A stretch of DNA of 64,000 nucleotides, taken from assembly GCA_029783825.1 (NCBI GenBank), contig JAREIK010011467.1:92569-156568 (forward strand), written 5' to 3'. Positions 10,409 through 24,810 of this stretch are shown piece by piece (within the stretch, counting starts at the first letter, position 1; each line of letters opens with the position of its first letter). This stretch comes from Sapria himalayana (taxonomy: Eukaryota > Streptophyta > Magnoliopsida > Malpighiales > Rafflesiaceae). The translations under genes and the position numbers were made by a program. The notes below the pieces were generated by a model. The model ran no database searches. It had not been told where the DNA came from and saw nothing but the letters and a program-made list of their open reading frames with translations.

Positions 10409-12740
10409 ATACATAGTTAAATTAGTAAACTCCTAAACCCCGTAATGCCTATTTACATAAACTATTAAACTTCTATATACTACATAATAATTAATAAATA
10501 TAATTTTTATTTCTATTTATTATAATTTTAAATATTCATTTTAATTATTTATTAGTTTATTTTTTTAGAAATATTTATTACAAAATAAAGTATGAGTGCG
10601 ACAAATATATTTTAATCAATTTTTTTTAATAAAAAAAATATACGCTTATTAAAGAAATAAAATTTAAAAATTAAAAACTATTATCCAGAAATATATTTTA
10701 CTTTGATTTTGAATCAATTTAGGTTTTGTAAATATTTTTAAATTGATATCTATCTTTTTATTAATAGTTTATTAATTTAATTTTTTATTATTATTATATT
10801 ATCTATCAATAAAATTGGTTATATTGAATTTATATGATATATAATTATTAATATTATTAATACTAAATATTGTGTTCACATTTCAAAAAATTGTAAATAT
10901 TATTATATTTTAAAAGGTTATAACCTAGGAAAATGATAACAAATTATAGAAACTTTTTTTGTTATTTTATTTTTTTATATAAAACCTATAAACCACAAAA
11001 ATCCTAAAAAGATAAATCACTAAACACTTAACAACAAAACCTCTAAATACTTAAACCATTAAACTGGTATACAATAATAATAAATCTTAAATTCAATTTT
11101 AATTTTTATTGAGTATAATTTTAAATTTTTATTTTAATTATTATCAGTTTTTTTATATAAATATTAATTACAAAATAAATTATTAGTGAGATAGATCTAA
11201 TTTAAATTAAACTGGTATCCTTAAATAATATAAATAAATTTTATTTTTCTTTCATTATAATTTTAAATATTCATTTTAATTATTTATTTGTTTATTTATA
11301 TATAAATATTAATTACAAAATAAATTGAGTTAGACAAATATAATTTATATATATTATTTTTCATCAAAAAATTATAAATAAACTTTTTAGAAGAAAAAAA
11401 ATTTCTAAAAAAAAATTTATATATAGTAATATATTTTGCTTTGATTTTGAATCATTTTAGGTTTTGTAATTATATTTTAATTGATATCTATCTTATTAAT
11501 AATAGATTATTAATTTATTTTTTCATCATTATTAGAATATTTATCAATAATATTGTTTATATTGAATTTATATGATATATAAATATAATGATTATTATGA
11601 CTAAATATTGAATTCACATTTGAAAAAAATTTAAAAATTATTATATTTTCAAAGGTTATAACATTTGGAAATATAAAAAAAATAAAAATAAATATTTTGT
11701 TATTTTAATTTTTAAATAAAACTTATAAACCACTAAATGCATACATAGTTAAATTAGTAAACTCATAAAGCCCGTAATGCCTAAATACATATACCATTAA
11801 ACTGCTATATACTACTTAATAATTAAGAAATCTAATTTTTATTTCAATTTATTATAATTTTATATATTCATTTGAATTATTTTATAGTTTATTTTTATAT
11901 AAATTTTTATTATAAAATAAATAATGAGAGCGACAAATATAATTTAAATAATTTATTTTTAATAAAAAAAATATATATGCTTATAAAAGAAGTAAAAATT
12001 AAAAAATTAAAAATTATTATCCAATAATATTTGTTACTTTAAAATTTGGGTTTTGTAAATATTTTTTAATTAATATCTATCTTATTATTAATAGTTTATT
12101 ATTTTAATTTTTGATCATTATTATAATATCTATCAATAAAATTGTTTAAATTGAATTTATATGATATATAATTATTAAAATTATTATAACTAAATATTGT
12201 ATTCACATTTCAAAAAATTTTAAATATTATTATATTTTCAAATGTTATAACCTATGAAAATGACAAAAAATTACAAATTTTTTTTCGTTATTTTATTGTT
12301 TAAATTAAACCTATAAACCATTAATGCCTAAAAACATGAATCGCTAAACACCTATACGACAAAACCTCTAAATACTTAAACTATTAAATTGGTATACATT
12401 AATAATAAATCATAAATCTCATTTTAATTTTTATTGAGTATAATTTTAAACTTTTATTTTAATTATTTATCAGTTTATTTTTATAGGAATATTAATTACA
12501 AACTAAATTATTAGTGAGAGAGATATAATTTAAATTAAACTGGTATACCCTAAATAATAAATAATAAATCTCATTTTTTTATTATAATATTAAATATTCA
12601 TTTTAATTATTTTTTGTTTATTTTTATATAAATATTAATTAAAAAAATTTGAGTTAGACAAATATAATTTATGTAAATTATTTTTAATCAAAAAAATATA
12701 GATAAATTTTTTAAAATAAAAAAAATTACAAAATAAAAAA
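10252..12740 (+). repeat. AT-rich satellite array, mostly forward
   Basis: The first 75 bp are reverse-oriented up to the palindrome centre at 10326/10327; the rest is forward. A-type markers at about 10407 and 11737 are 1330 bp apart, with B-type monomers between and after (about 11010 and 12330), showing the dimeric higher-order unit. It ends near 12740, where orientation reverses. No gene seen. Confidence 0.88.
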
Positions 12741-15167
12741 TATATTTATGTTTTTATGCAGTTAGTGGTTTATAGTTTATATTTATATAATAAAAATAAA
12801 AAAAAATTATTTTTTCGGATTTTCAAAAGTTATAATCTTTTATAAGAATATAATTTTTAAAATTTTTTGAAATGTGAATACCATGTATAATTATATTAAT
12901 CTTACTAATTATATATCATATAAATTAAATAAAAATAATTTTAATGATAGAAATTATAATAATGATCAAAAATTATATTAACAAACTATTATTAAAAATC
13001 TAAATATTAATTAAAATATATTTACACAATACAAAATGATTCAAAATCAAATCAAAATATATTACTAAATAATAATATTTAATTTTAAAATTTTTCCAAC
13101 TTTTTTTAAGCTTATATTTTTTTTTGATTAAATATAAATTAGTTAAATATTATTTGTCTCATTCCAAATTTATTTTGAATTAATTTTTCTAAAAATTAAA
13201 GTATAAATAATTAAAATGAATATTTAAAATTATAATAAATAGAAATATAAATGAGATTTATTATTTAATAAGTAAAATATAGCTATTAAAAGGTTTATGT
13301 ATTTAGGTGTTTCAGGATTTATGAGCTTACTGATTTAAGTAAGTAATCATTTAATGATCTATAGGTTTTATTTAAAAAATAAAATAATAAAAAATATATT
13401 TTTATTATTTTTTCTCTTTTTTTAAGGTTATAACTTTTGAAAATATAATAATTTTTAAATTTTTTTCAAATGTGACTACAATATTTATTTATAATAATCA
13501 TAATAATTATATATCATATAAATTCAAAATAAACAATTTTATTGATAGATATTCTAATAATTATCAAAAAAAAATTAAAAATCTATTATCAATAAGATTG
13601 ATATTACTTAAAATATAATATCAAAACCTAAAATGATTCAAAAGCAAAGAAAAATATATTACTAAATAATAATTTTTGCTTATATATTTTTATTCTTTTT
13701 ATAAGCTTATCTATTTTTTGATGAAAAATAATTTTTATAAATTATATTTTTAACTCATAATTTATTTTATAATTAATACAAATATACAAATAAAAAACTA
13801 AATATCAAAATAATTTTTTTAATTTTACTAAATAATAATTTTTAATTTTTAAAATTTTCCATCTTTTTATAAGCTTATATTTTTTTATGATTAAAAATAA
13901 ATTATATAAATAATATATGTCTCACTCGAAATTTATTTTGTAATTAATTTTTATAAAAAATTAAAAACAAATAATTAAAATGATTATTTAAAAGTATAAT
14001 AAATAGAAAAAAAAATGAGATTTATTATTTATTAAGTAGTATACAGCTATTATAAGGTTTATGTATTTAGGGGTTTCGGGTTTTATGAGCTACTGATTTA
14101 AGTAAGTAAACATATAGTGATCTATAGGTTTTATTTAAAAAAGAAATGACAAAAAATTTATTTTTTGTATTCTTTCTCATTTTTTAAGGTTATAACCTTT
14201 GAAAATATAATAATTTTTAAATTTCTTTTCAAAAGTGAATATAATATATAATTATAATAACCATAATAATTATATATCATATAAATTCAATATAAACAAT
14301 TTTATTGATAGATATTCTAATAATTATTAAAAAATAAATTAAAAATCTATTATGAATAAGATTGATATTACTTAAAATATAATACCAAAACCTAAAATGA
14401 TTCAAAAGCAAAACAAAATATATCACTAAATTATAATTATTTGTTTTTAAATTTTTATGATTTTTAGAAGCTTATCTATTTTTTGATGAAAAATATTTTT
14501 AATAAATTATATTTTTAACTCATAATTTTTTTTATAATTAATATATATATATAAATAAAAAACTAAACAATCAAAATAATTTTTTAAAATTATAATGAAA
14601 ACAAATAAAAATGAGATTTATTAATTATTTTTTAGTGTTTACCGGTTTAAAGGATTATCTATATAAGGGTATCGTGATTTTGTAGTTTAGTCATTTAAGT
14701 GTTTAGGCATTTAGTGGTTTATAGATTTTATTTAAACAATGAAATAATATAAAAAATATTTTTTTTTATTTTTTCACATTTTAAAAGCTTATAACCTTTG
14801 AAAATATAATAATTTTAAAATTTTTTCAAAAGTGAATATAATATTTAGTCATAATAATTATTATATTTATATATCATATAAATTCAATATAAACAATTTT
14901 ATTGATAAATATTCTAATAATGATCAAAAAATAAATTAATAATCTATTATTAATAAGATAGATATCAATTAAAATATAATTACAAAACCAATAATGATTC
15001 AGAAGCAAAGCAAATTATATTTTTATATATTAATTTTTTTTTAATTTTTTTTATTTTAATAAGTTTATCTATATTTTTTTGATGAATAATAATTTATATA
15101 GATTATAATTGTCTAACTCTTAATTTATTTTGTAATTAATATTTATATAAAAAAAACAAATAAATAA
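12741..15167 (-). repeat. AT-rich satellite array, reverse orientation
   Basis: Contains two neighbouring copies of a rare G-type monomer (GATATTACTTAAAATATAAT at about 13588 and 14365, about 775 bp apart), with a deletion-type join near 13830. The switch at about 12740 joins an A-type forward monomer to TTTATGTTTTTATGC, the reverse B-type tract. No gene seen. Confidence 0.86.
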
Positions 15168-15290
15168 ATTATCTGATTAACTAATTAGTTTCAGATATAT
15201 CCACTAAGTGCATAAATCGTTTCTGCACCATAAACTCGTTTCTGGCTCATAATAACTAATTATTTCATATATATATGAATATTTAAAAAA
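15168..15290. other. Small non-satellite insert at an orientation switch
   Basis: A core of 65 bp (15188-15252) without satellite similarity lies between two copies of the 10-bp direct repeat TAACTAATTA (15178-15187 and 15253-15262). The core has an internal near-repeat (CATAAATCGTTTCTG and CATAAACTCGTTTCTG). A 16-bp palindrome, TTCATATATATATGAA, follows at 15264-15279. The array is reverse on its left and forward on its right. It could be a tiny transposed sequence or filler DNA from break repair. Confidence 0.6.
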
Positions 15291-15331
15291 TTTATTTTTA
15301 TTCTAAAAATATATAATCTTATAATGGATAA

Positions 15332-15388
15332 AAAAATTTAAAAATTTAAAAATTTAAAAATTTAAAAATTTAAAAATTTAAAATTTTA
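15332..15388. repeat. AAAAATTT minisatellite
   Basis: About seven uninterrupted units of the 8-mer AAAAATTT. The homologous place in the later C-type monomers has four AAAAATT units (about 34030-34058) or two to three units (about 50108-50130), so it is a length-variable site. Confidence 0.85.
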
Positions 15389-17258
15389 AAATTAATAATT
15401 GGTAAACTATTTCACTTTGATTTTTAATCATTTTAGGTTTTGTCAATATATTTTAAACAATATTTATCTTATTAATAATTGTTTATTAATCTTTTGTATG
15501 ATCATTATTATAATATATATCGATATAATTGTTTATATTGAATTTACATGATATATAATTATTAAGATTATCATAACTAAATATAGTATTCGCATTTCAA
15601 AAAAATTTTAAAATTGTTATAGTTCCAAAGGTTATATCCTTCAAAAATGAGAACAAATAACAAATACAATTTTTTTTATTTTATTTTTTAAATAAAACCT
15701 ATAAACTACTAAATGCCTAAACACTTAAATGACTAAATTTTTAAATCCCAAAACTCCTAAATATATAATCTTTTAAACCTGTATATTTTATCTTATTAAT
15801 AATAGTTTTATTTAATATCTATCTTATTAATATATTTTAATTTGATTTTGAATCATTTTAGGTTTTGCAAATAAATTTTATTTAATATCTATCTTATTAA
15901 TAATAGTTTATTAATTTATTTTATTATCATCATCTTAATATCTATAAAAAAAATTATTTATATTGAATTTACATAATATATAATTATTTAGATTATTATA
16001 ACAAAATAATATTTTTACATTTTAAATAAATTTAAAAATTATTAAGTTTTCAAAGGTTATAACCTTTGAAAATAAGAAAAAATATAAAAATAAATTTTGT
16101 TTATTAGATTTTTTAAATAAATTCTTTAAACCACAAAATACCTAAATTCTTAATGACTAAACTCCTAAATCCCAAAGCCCATAAATACATAAGCCTATAA
16201 ATTAGTATACTCTAAATAATAAATAATAAATCTCAGTTTTATTAGGATTCATTATAATTTTAAATATTCATTTTAATTATTTATTAGTTTATTTTTATAG
16301 AAATATTAATTACAAAAAAAATTATTAGTGAGACAGATATAATATAAGTAATTTATTTTTTATCAAAGAAATATAAGATCATAAAAAAGGCAACATTTTT
16401 AAAACAAAATATTATTATTTAGTAATTTATTTTAATTTAATTTTGAATAATTTTAGATTTAGCAATTATATTTTTATTTATATCATTCTAATTAATAATA
16501 GTTTATTAATTTATTTATTGATCATTCTTATAAAATCTATTAATAAAATTATTTAAATTGATTTTACATTATATATAATTATCAAGATTATTATAACTAA
16601 ATATTATATTCACATTTAAAAAAAATTAAAAATTATTATATTTTTCAAAGGTTATAACCTTCAAAAATTAGATAAAATCACATAAGGCATAAACACATAA
16701 ATGACTAAACCCCAAAAGACCTAAATACTTAAACCATTAAACTAGTATATCCTGAATAATAAATAATAAATTTCAATTTTATTTGTATTCATTATAATTT
16801 TAAATATTTATTTTAATTATGTATTAGTTTATTTTTATAGAATTATAAATTACAAAATAAATTATGAGGATGACAAATATAATTTAAATAATTTATTTTT
16901 AATAACAAAATTATAAACTTATAAAAAAAGCAAAATATTAAAATATATTATTATTTAGTAATATATACTTTGATTTTGAATAAATTTAGATTTTGCAAAT
17001 ATATTTTAAATAATATCTATTTTATTAATAATAGTTTATTAAATTATTTATTGATCATTATTATAATATCTAGCAATGTGATCACTTATATTGAATTTAA
17101 ATGACTTATATTTATTAAGATTATTATGACTAATTATTATATTTAGATTTAAAAAAAATTTAGAAATTTTTATATATTCAAAGGTTATAACCTTCAAAAA
17201 TTAAAAAAAAAAATAAATAAATTTTTTGTTATATCATTGTTTAAATAAAACTTATAGA

Positions 17259-17338
17259 CCACTAACTGCCTAAACACTTAAATCTATAAACTCCTAAACA
17301 CAAAAGCCCCTAAATACTTAAAACTTTAAACTCGTAAA
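17259..17338 (+). repeat. Ten-unit 8-bp register tract within a monomer (type example)
   Basis: Ten consecutive 8-mers, with TAAA or a close derivative filling the last four positions of nearly all (for example TGCCTAAA, CACTTAAA, CTCCTAAA, CCCCTAAA, TACTTAAA). One unit (CACAAAAG) has lost the motif but keeps the length. The tract occurs in the same place in nearly every monomer. It resembles plant telomere repeat in composition, but its period is 8 and not 7. Confidence 0.85.
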
Positions 17339-18143
17339 ATTTAAATATACTTTAAATAATTTATTTTTTATCAAAAAAAAATATAAGCTTATAAAAAGAA
17401 GCAAAAACTAAAAAACAAAAATTATTATTTGGTAATAAATTTTACTTTGATTTTGAATAATTTTAGGTTTTTCAATTATATTTTAATTTATATCTATCAT
17501 ATTAATAATATCATATTAATTTATTTTTTGATAATTGATATCATATATATCAATAAAATTGTTTATATTTAGTTTATATTATATATAATTATAATGATTC
17601 TTATTACTAAATATTGTATTCACATTTTTTAAAAAAATTTAAAATTATTATATTTTCAAAGGTTATAACCTTTGAAAATGTGAGAAAATATCAAAAATAA
17701 TTTTTATGTTATTTCATTATTTAAATAAATCCTAAAATCTACTAAATGCCTAAACACTTAAGTCAATAACTCTGAAATATTGAAAACCCTAAATAGATTA
17801 TCCTTTTAAACTAGTATACCCTAAATAATAAATAATAAATCTCAATATTAATTTTTTCATTATAATTTAAAATATTCATTTTAATTATTTATTCGTTTAT
17901 TTTTATTAAATATTAATTACAATATATATTATGAGTTAGACAAATATAATTTATATAAATTATTTTTCATCAAAAAATAAAGATAAACTTATAAAAATAA
18001 CAAAAAATCTGAAAACAAAATTTATTATATAGTAATATATTTTGCTTTCCTTCTAAATCATTTTAGGTTTTGTAATTATATTTTAATTGATATCTATCTT
18101 ATTAATAATAGATTATTAATTTATTTTTTGATCATTATTAGAA

Positions 18144-18179
18144 TATTTATCAATAAATTTTTAAATTTATTGATAAATA
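18144..18179. repeat. Perfect fold-back at an orientation switch
   Basis: Two 17-nt arms (18144-18160 and 18163-18179) are exact reverse complements around a 2-nt spacer. The left arm is ordinary forward satellite (TATTTATCAATAAATTT); the array is reverse from the right arm on. Confidence 0.9.
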
Positions 18180-21100
18180 AATTGTGTATGCATTTATTGG
18201 TTTATAGGTTTTATCTAAAAAATAAAATAACAAAACATTTATTTTTATTATTTTTTGATATTTTCAAAGGTTATAACCTTTGAAAATATAATAATTTTTA
18301 AATTATTTTCAAAAGTGAATTCAATATTTAATTATAATAATCAATATATATATATATATATATATTAAATATAAACAATTTTAGTGATAAATATTTCAAT
18401 AAATATCAAAAAATAAATTAATAAAAATTATTAATAAGATAGATATCAATTAAAATATAATTACAAAAGATAAAATGATTCAAAAGCAAAGCAAAATATA
18501 TTACTATATAATAATTTTTTGTTTTGAAATTTTTTTTATTTTAAAAAGTTTATATATTTTTTTTTGATTAAAAATAATTTACATAAATTATATTTGTCAA
18601 ACTCATAATTTTTTTTAATTAATATTTATATAAAAATAAAAAAAAATTAAAAATAAATATTTAAAATTATAATGAAAAAAAAATGAGATTTATTATTTAT
18701 TATTTATTATTTATTATTTATTATTTAGGGTTTACCGGGTTAATTTAAGTTATATCCGTCTAACTAATTATTTATTTTGTAATTAATATTGCTATAAAAA
18801 TAAACTAATAAATAATTAAAATAAAAATTTAAAATTATACTGAATAAAATTTAAAATGAAATTTATGATTTATTATTAATGTATACCAGTTTAATGGTTT
18901 AAGTATTTTGAGGTTTTGTCATTTTGGAGTTTAGCAATTTATCATTTTAGGCATTTAGTGATTTATACGTTTTATTTAAATAATAAAATAAGAAAAATTG
19001 TAATTTTTTGTCATTTTCAAATGTTATAACCTTTGAAAATTTAATAATATTTAAAATTTTTTGAATTTTGAATACAAAATTTAGTTATAATAATTTTAAT
19101 AATTCTATATCATATGAAATAAATATAAACAATTTTATTGATAGAATTATAATAATGATCAAAAATTAAATTAATAAACGATTTATTATAAGAAAGATAT
19201 TAGTTAAAAAATATTTACAAAAACCAAATTGATTAAAAATTAAAGTAAAATATATTAGTTGATAATAATTTTTAATTTTTAGAAATATTTCTTTTTATAC
19301 TTCTTTTAAAAGCGTATATATATTTTTTGATTAAAAATAAATTATTTAAATTATATGTGTCGCACTCATAATTTATTTTGTAATAAAAATTTCTATAAAA
19401 ATAAACTAATAAATAATTAAAATGAATATTTAAAAAATTAATAAATTTAAATAAAAATTAAATTTATTAATTATTAAGTAGTATATAGCAGTTTAATGGT
19501 TTATGTATTTAGGCATTACTGGGTTTAGGAGTTTACTGATATAACTGCGTATGCATTTAGAGGTATATAGGATTTATTTAAAAAATAAAATAACAAAAGA
19601 TTTATTTTTATTATTTTTTAATATTTTCAAAGGTTATAAACCTTTGAAAAAATAATAATTTTTAAATTTTTTTCAAAAGTATTATTTAGTTATAATAATA
19701 ATTATATTTATATATCATATAAATTCAATATAAACAAATTTATTGATAAATATTATAATAATGATCAAAAAATAAATTAATAAACAATTATTAATAAGAT
19801 AGATATCAATTAAAATATAATTACAAAATCTAAAATTATTCAGGAGAGCAAATTATTTTAGTATATAATAAATTTTAGTTTTTAATTTTTTTTTCTTTTT
19901 ATAAGTTTATCTATATTTTTCTATGAAAAATATTATATATACATTATATTTGTCTAACTTATAATTTATTTTGTAATTAATATTTATATAAAAATAAACG
20001 AATAAATAGTTAAAATGAATATTTTAAATTATAATGAAAAAAATAATATTGATATTTATTATTTATTAGTTAGGGTATACTAGTTTAAAAGGATTATCTT
20101 TTTTGGGGTTTAGAGATATAAAAGTTATTGATTTAAGTGTTTAGGCATATAGTGGTTTATAAGATTTATTTAAACAATGAAATAACAAAAAAATTATTTT
20201 TGATATTTTCTCACATTTTCAAAGGTTATAATCTATGAAAATATAATAATTTTAAAATTTTAAAAATGTGAATACAATATTTTGTAATAAAAATCATTAT
20301 AATTATATATAATCTAAACAAAATATAAAGAATTTTTTTTATAGATATTAAATCAATTATCAACAAATAAATTAATATGCTATTATTAATATGATAAATA
20401 TAAATTAAAATATAATTGCAAAAACTAAAATTATTCAAAATCAAAGTAAAATTTATTACTAAATAATAATTTTTTTTTAGTTTTTACTTCTTTTTATAAG
20501 CTTATAAATTTTTTTTGATGAAAAATAAAGTATTTAAATTAAATTTGTATCACTCATAATTTATTTTGTAATTAATATTTTAATAAATTATTAAAATTAT
20601 AATTAAGGTTTACGAGTTTAAAGGTTTAAGTGTTTAGGGGCTTTTGTGTTATGGAGTTTAAAGATTTAAGTGTTTAGAGATATAGTGGTTTATAAGATTT
20701 ATTTAAACAATGATATAACATAAAATTTATTTTTTCTAATTTTTGAAGGTTATATCCTTTGAAAAAATAATAATTTTTAAATTTTTTTCAAATGTAAATA
20801 TAATATTTATTTATAATAATCTTCATAAATATAAGTCATTGAAATTCAATATAAATAATTACATTTATAGATATTATAATAATGATCAAAAAATAAATTA
20901 ATAAACTATTATTAATAAAATAGATATTATTTAAAAAGTACTTGCAAAATCTAAATTTATTCAAATCAAAGTAAAATATATTACTAAATAATAATTTTTT
21001 TAATGTTTTGCTTTTTAATAAGTTTAAAATTTTGTTATTATAAATAAATTTTTTTAATTATATTTGTCTTACTCATAATTTATTTTGTAATTTATAATTC

Positions 21101-24100
21101 TATAATAATAAACTAATAAATAATTAAAATGAATATTTAATATTATAATGAATACAAATAAAATTCAGTTTTCTTATTTATTATCCAGGATATACCGGTT
21201 TAATGGTTTAAGTATCTATTTTGTGGATTAGGAGTTTAGTAATTTAATTTTTTAGACCTTAAGTGATTTATAGTTTTTATTTAAAGAATGAAAAAACAAA
21301 AAATTTAATTTTTTGAATTTTTTTAATTTTTGAAGGTTATAACCTTTGAAAATATAATAATTTTTAATTTTTTTTAATTGTGAATATAATATTTAATTAT
21401 AATAATCTAAATAATTATATATAATGTAAACTCAATATAAATAATTTTATTAATAGATATTATAATAATGATCAATAAATAAATTAATAAACTAGTATTT
21501 ATAAAAAATATATAAATTAAAATATAATTGTAAAATCTAAAATGATTCAAAATCAAAATAAGAAATATTACTAAATAGTAATAATTTATTTTTAAAAATT
21601 TACCTTTTTTTATCTACATTTTTTTAATGAAAAATAAATTATTTAAACTATATTTGTTGCACTAATAATTTATTTTGTAATTAATATTTCTATAAAAATA
21701 AACTGATAAATAATTAAAATAAATATTTAAAATTATAATGAATACTAATAAAAATAAGATTTATGAATTATTTTATGGACTATACTAATTTAATGTTTTA
21801 AGTATTTATGGGCTTTGGGGTTTAGGAGTTTAGTCATTTTAGAATTTAGTTATTTAGTGGTTTATAGGTTTTATATAATAAATAAAATAACAAAAAAATT
21901 ATTTTTGTTATTTTTTCTCATTTTTGAATGTTATAACCTTTGAAAATATAATAATTTATAATTTTTTTTGAAAAGTGAATACAATATGAAGTTATAATAA
22001 TCATAATAATTATATATCATATAAATTTAATATAAACTATTTTATTGATATATATTATAATAATGATCATATAAAAGTAATAAACAATTATTAATAAGAT
22101 AAATATTGGTTAAAATATATTTTCAAAACCTAAAATGATTCAATATCAAAGTGAAATATTTTACGAAATATTAATTTTAAATTTTTAAATTTTTGTATCC
22201 ATTTATAGGCCTATATAATTTTTGATGAAAAATAAAATATTTAAATTATATTTGTCTCACTAATAATTTATTTTTTAATTTATATTTCTATAAAAATAAA
22301 ATAATAAATAATTAAAATGTATATTTAAAATTAAAATTAATACTAATAAAAATGAGATATATGATTTATTATTTAGGGTATAAAAATTTAATTGTTTAAA
22401 TTTTTTGTGGTTTTGGGGTTAATGAGTTTATGGATTTATATGTTTACAAATTTAGGTATTTATAGGTTTTATTTAATCAAATAAATAACAAAAAAAAATT
22501 ATTTTTATGAATTTTTGGGATTTTCAAATGTTATAACCTTTAAAAATATAATAAATTTTTAATAGTTATAGAATAGAAATCCAATACTTAGTTATAATAA
22601 TCTTAAAAATAATATTTGTAGTAAATTCAATATAAAAAAATTTATTAATATATATTATTATAATGATCAAAAAATAAAATAATAAACTATTATTAATAAG
22701 ATAGATATTAATTAAAATATATTTGCAGAAACCAAAATAATTCAAAATTAAAGTAAGTTATATTTCTAAATAAAAGTTTAAAATTTTGAAATTTTGTTTA
22801 TTTTTATAAGCTTATTTTTTTTCATAAAAAATAATTTATTTAAATTATATATGTATCACTCATTATTTAATTTGTAATTAATATTTTTATAAAAATAAAT
22901 TAAAAAATAATTAAAATGAATATTTAAAATTATAATGAATACAAATAAAATTGAGATTTATTATTTATTATTTAGGTTATATAGGTTTAATGGTTTAAGT
23001 ATTTAGGAGATTTTGGTGTTTAGGAGTCTAGAGATTTAAATGTTTCGGCATTTAGTGGTTTATAAGTTTTATTTAAATAATAAAAAAATAAAAAAATTAT
23101 TTTTGTGATTTTTTATCATTTTTGAAGGTTATAACATTTGAAAATATATTAATTTTTAAATTTTTTTCAAAATTAAATATAATATTTAGTTATAATAATC
23201 TTAATAATTATAAGAAATTTAAATTGAATATTTGTAATTTTATTGTTATATATTATAAAAATGATCAATTAATAAATTAATAAACTTTTATTAATAAGAT
23301 TGATAGCAATTAAAATATAATTTCAAAACCAATATATAATGATTCAAAATCAAAGAAAAATATATTACTAAATAATAATTTTTTGTTTTTAAATTTTTAC
23401 TTATTTTTATAAGCTTATATTTTTTTTAATTAAAAATAAATTATTAAAATTATATTTGTCTAACTCATTATTTATTTTGTAATTAATATTTCTATAAAAA
23501 ATAAACTAATAAATAATTAAAATGAATATTTAAAATTATAATAAATAAAATTAAAATGATATTTATGATTTATTATATGTGGTATACCGATTTAATGATT
23601 TGATTATTTAGTAGTTTTGTTGTTTAGGAGTTTATCAATTTATGTTTTTAGGCATTTAGTGGTTTATAGGTTTTATTTATATAATAAAAATAAAAAAATT
23701 TTTTTTAGATTTTTTATGATTTTCAAAGGTTATAAACATTAAAAATAAATTAATATTTAAATTTTTTTGAAATGTGAATATAATATTTAGTTATAATAAT
23801 ATTAATAATTATATATGATATAAATTCAATATAAACAATTTTATTGATAGATATTATAATAATGATCAAAATTTAAATTAATAAAATATTAATAATAAGA
23901 TAGATATTAATTAAAAAATATTACAAAACCCAAATTGATTCAAAATTAAAGTAAAATATATTATTGGATAATGATTTTTAATTTTTAAATTTTTACTTCT
24001 TTTATAAGCGTATATATATTTTTTGATTAAAAATAAATAATTTAAATTATATGTGTCGCACTCATAATTTATTTTGTAGTAAAAATTTCTATAAAAATAA

Positions 24101-24810
24101 ACTAATAAATAATTAAAATGAATATTTAAAATAATTATAAATTGAAATAAAACTCAATTTATTAATTATTAAGTAGTATATAGCGATTTATTGGTTTATG
24201 TATTTAGGCAATATAGGGTCTAGGAGTTTACTGATATAACTGTGTATGCATTTAGTGGTTTATAGGTTTTATTTAAAAAATAAAATAACATAAATATTAT
24301 TTTTATTATTTTTTCATATTTCCAAAGGTTATAACCTTTGGAAATATAATAATTTTTAAATTTTTTTCAAAGGTTATAAATTATTAATCTAATTTTAATA
24401 AGATATATATCAATTATAATATAATTAGAAAACCTAAAATGATTCAGATGCAAAGCAAAATATATTACTATATAATAATTTTTTGTTTTGAATTTTTTTT
24501 TCTATTAAAAAGTTTATCTATATTATTTTGATGAAAAATTATTTATATAAATAATATGTGTACCTCATAATTTATTTTGTAATTAATATTTATATAAAAA
24601 TAAACAAATAAATAATTAAATTTGAATATTTAAAATTAAAATAAAAAAATGAGATTTATTGTTTATTATTTAGAATAATCCGGTTTAATTTAAATTATAT
24701 CTGTCTCACTAATAATTTATTTTTTAATTAATAATTCTATAAAAATAAACGGATAAATAATTAAAATAAAAATTAAAATTATACTGAATAATTAAAATAA
24801 TTTATTTTGT
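18180..24810 (-). repeat. AT-rich satellite array, reverse orientation
   Basis: A 6.6-kb stretch of reverse monomers. Begins with an A type (GTGTATGCATTTATTGG), then F- and E-type monomers (E marker near 20630), D type (near 21190), several less typical monomers (21.8-23.1 kb), then B and A types again (A marker near 24243). A TA microsatellite lies at 18344-18365. No gene seen. The small open frame near 20.3 kb is low-complexity. Confidence 0.87.
24316..24347. repeat. 32-bp palindrome with a compensated base change
   Basis: The usual core is altered symmetrically: TTTTCAAAGG has become TTTCCAAAGG on the left and the matching G has appeared on the right. The dyad therefore stays perfect and extends to 32 bp. 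Confidence 0.88.

Larger units (their letters stand above)
15290..18160 (+). repeat. AT-rich satellite array, forward (C-D-E-F block)
   Basis: Monomers in the order C (GGATA...ACAATATTTATC, about 15325-15790), a short variant (about 15790-16210), D (TATCCTGAATAATAAAT at about 16748), E (CACAAAAGCCCCTAAATACT at about 17297) and F (to about 17830), then the start of an A type. The same succession recurs at about 33.96-36.9 kb and, minus the short variant, at about 50.1-52.9 kb. Confidence 0.85.

Noticed and set aside
15290..18160. Identification of the array as the functional centromere
   Set aside because: Higher-order structure and inversions fit pericentromeric or other heterochromatin equally well. 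Sequence alone does not decide this.
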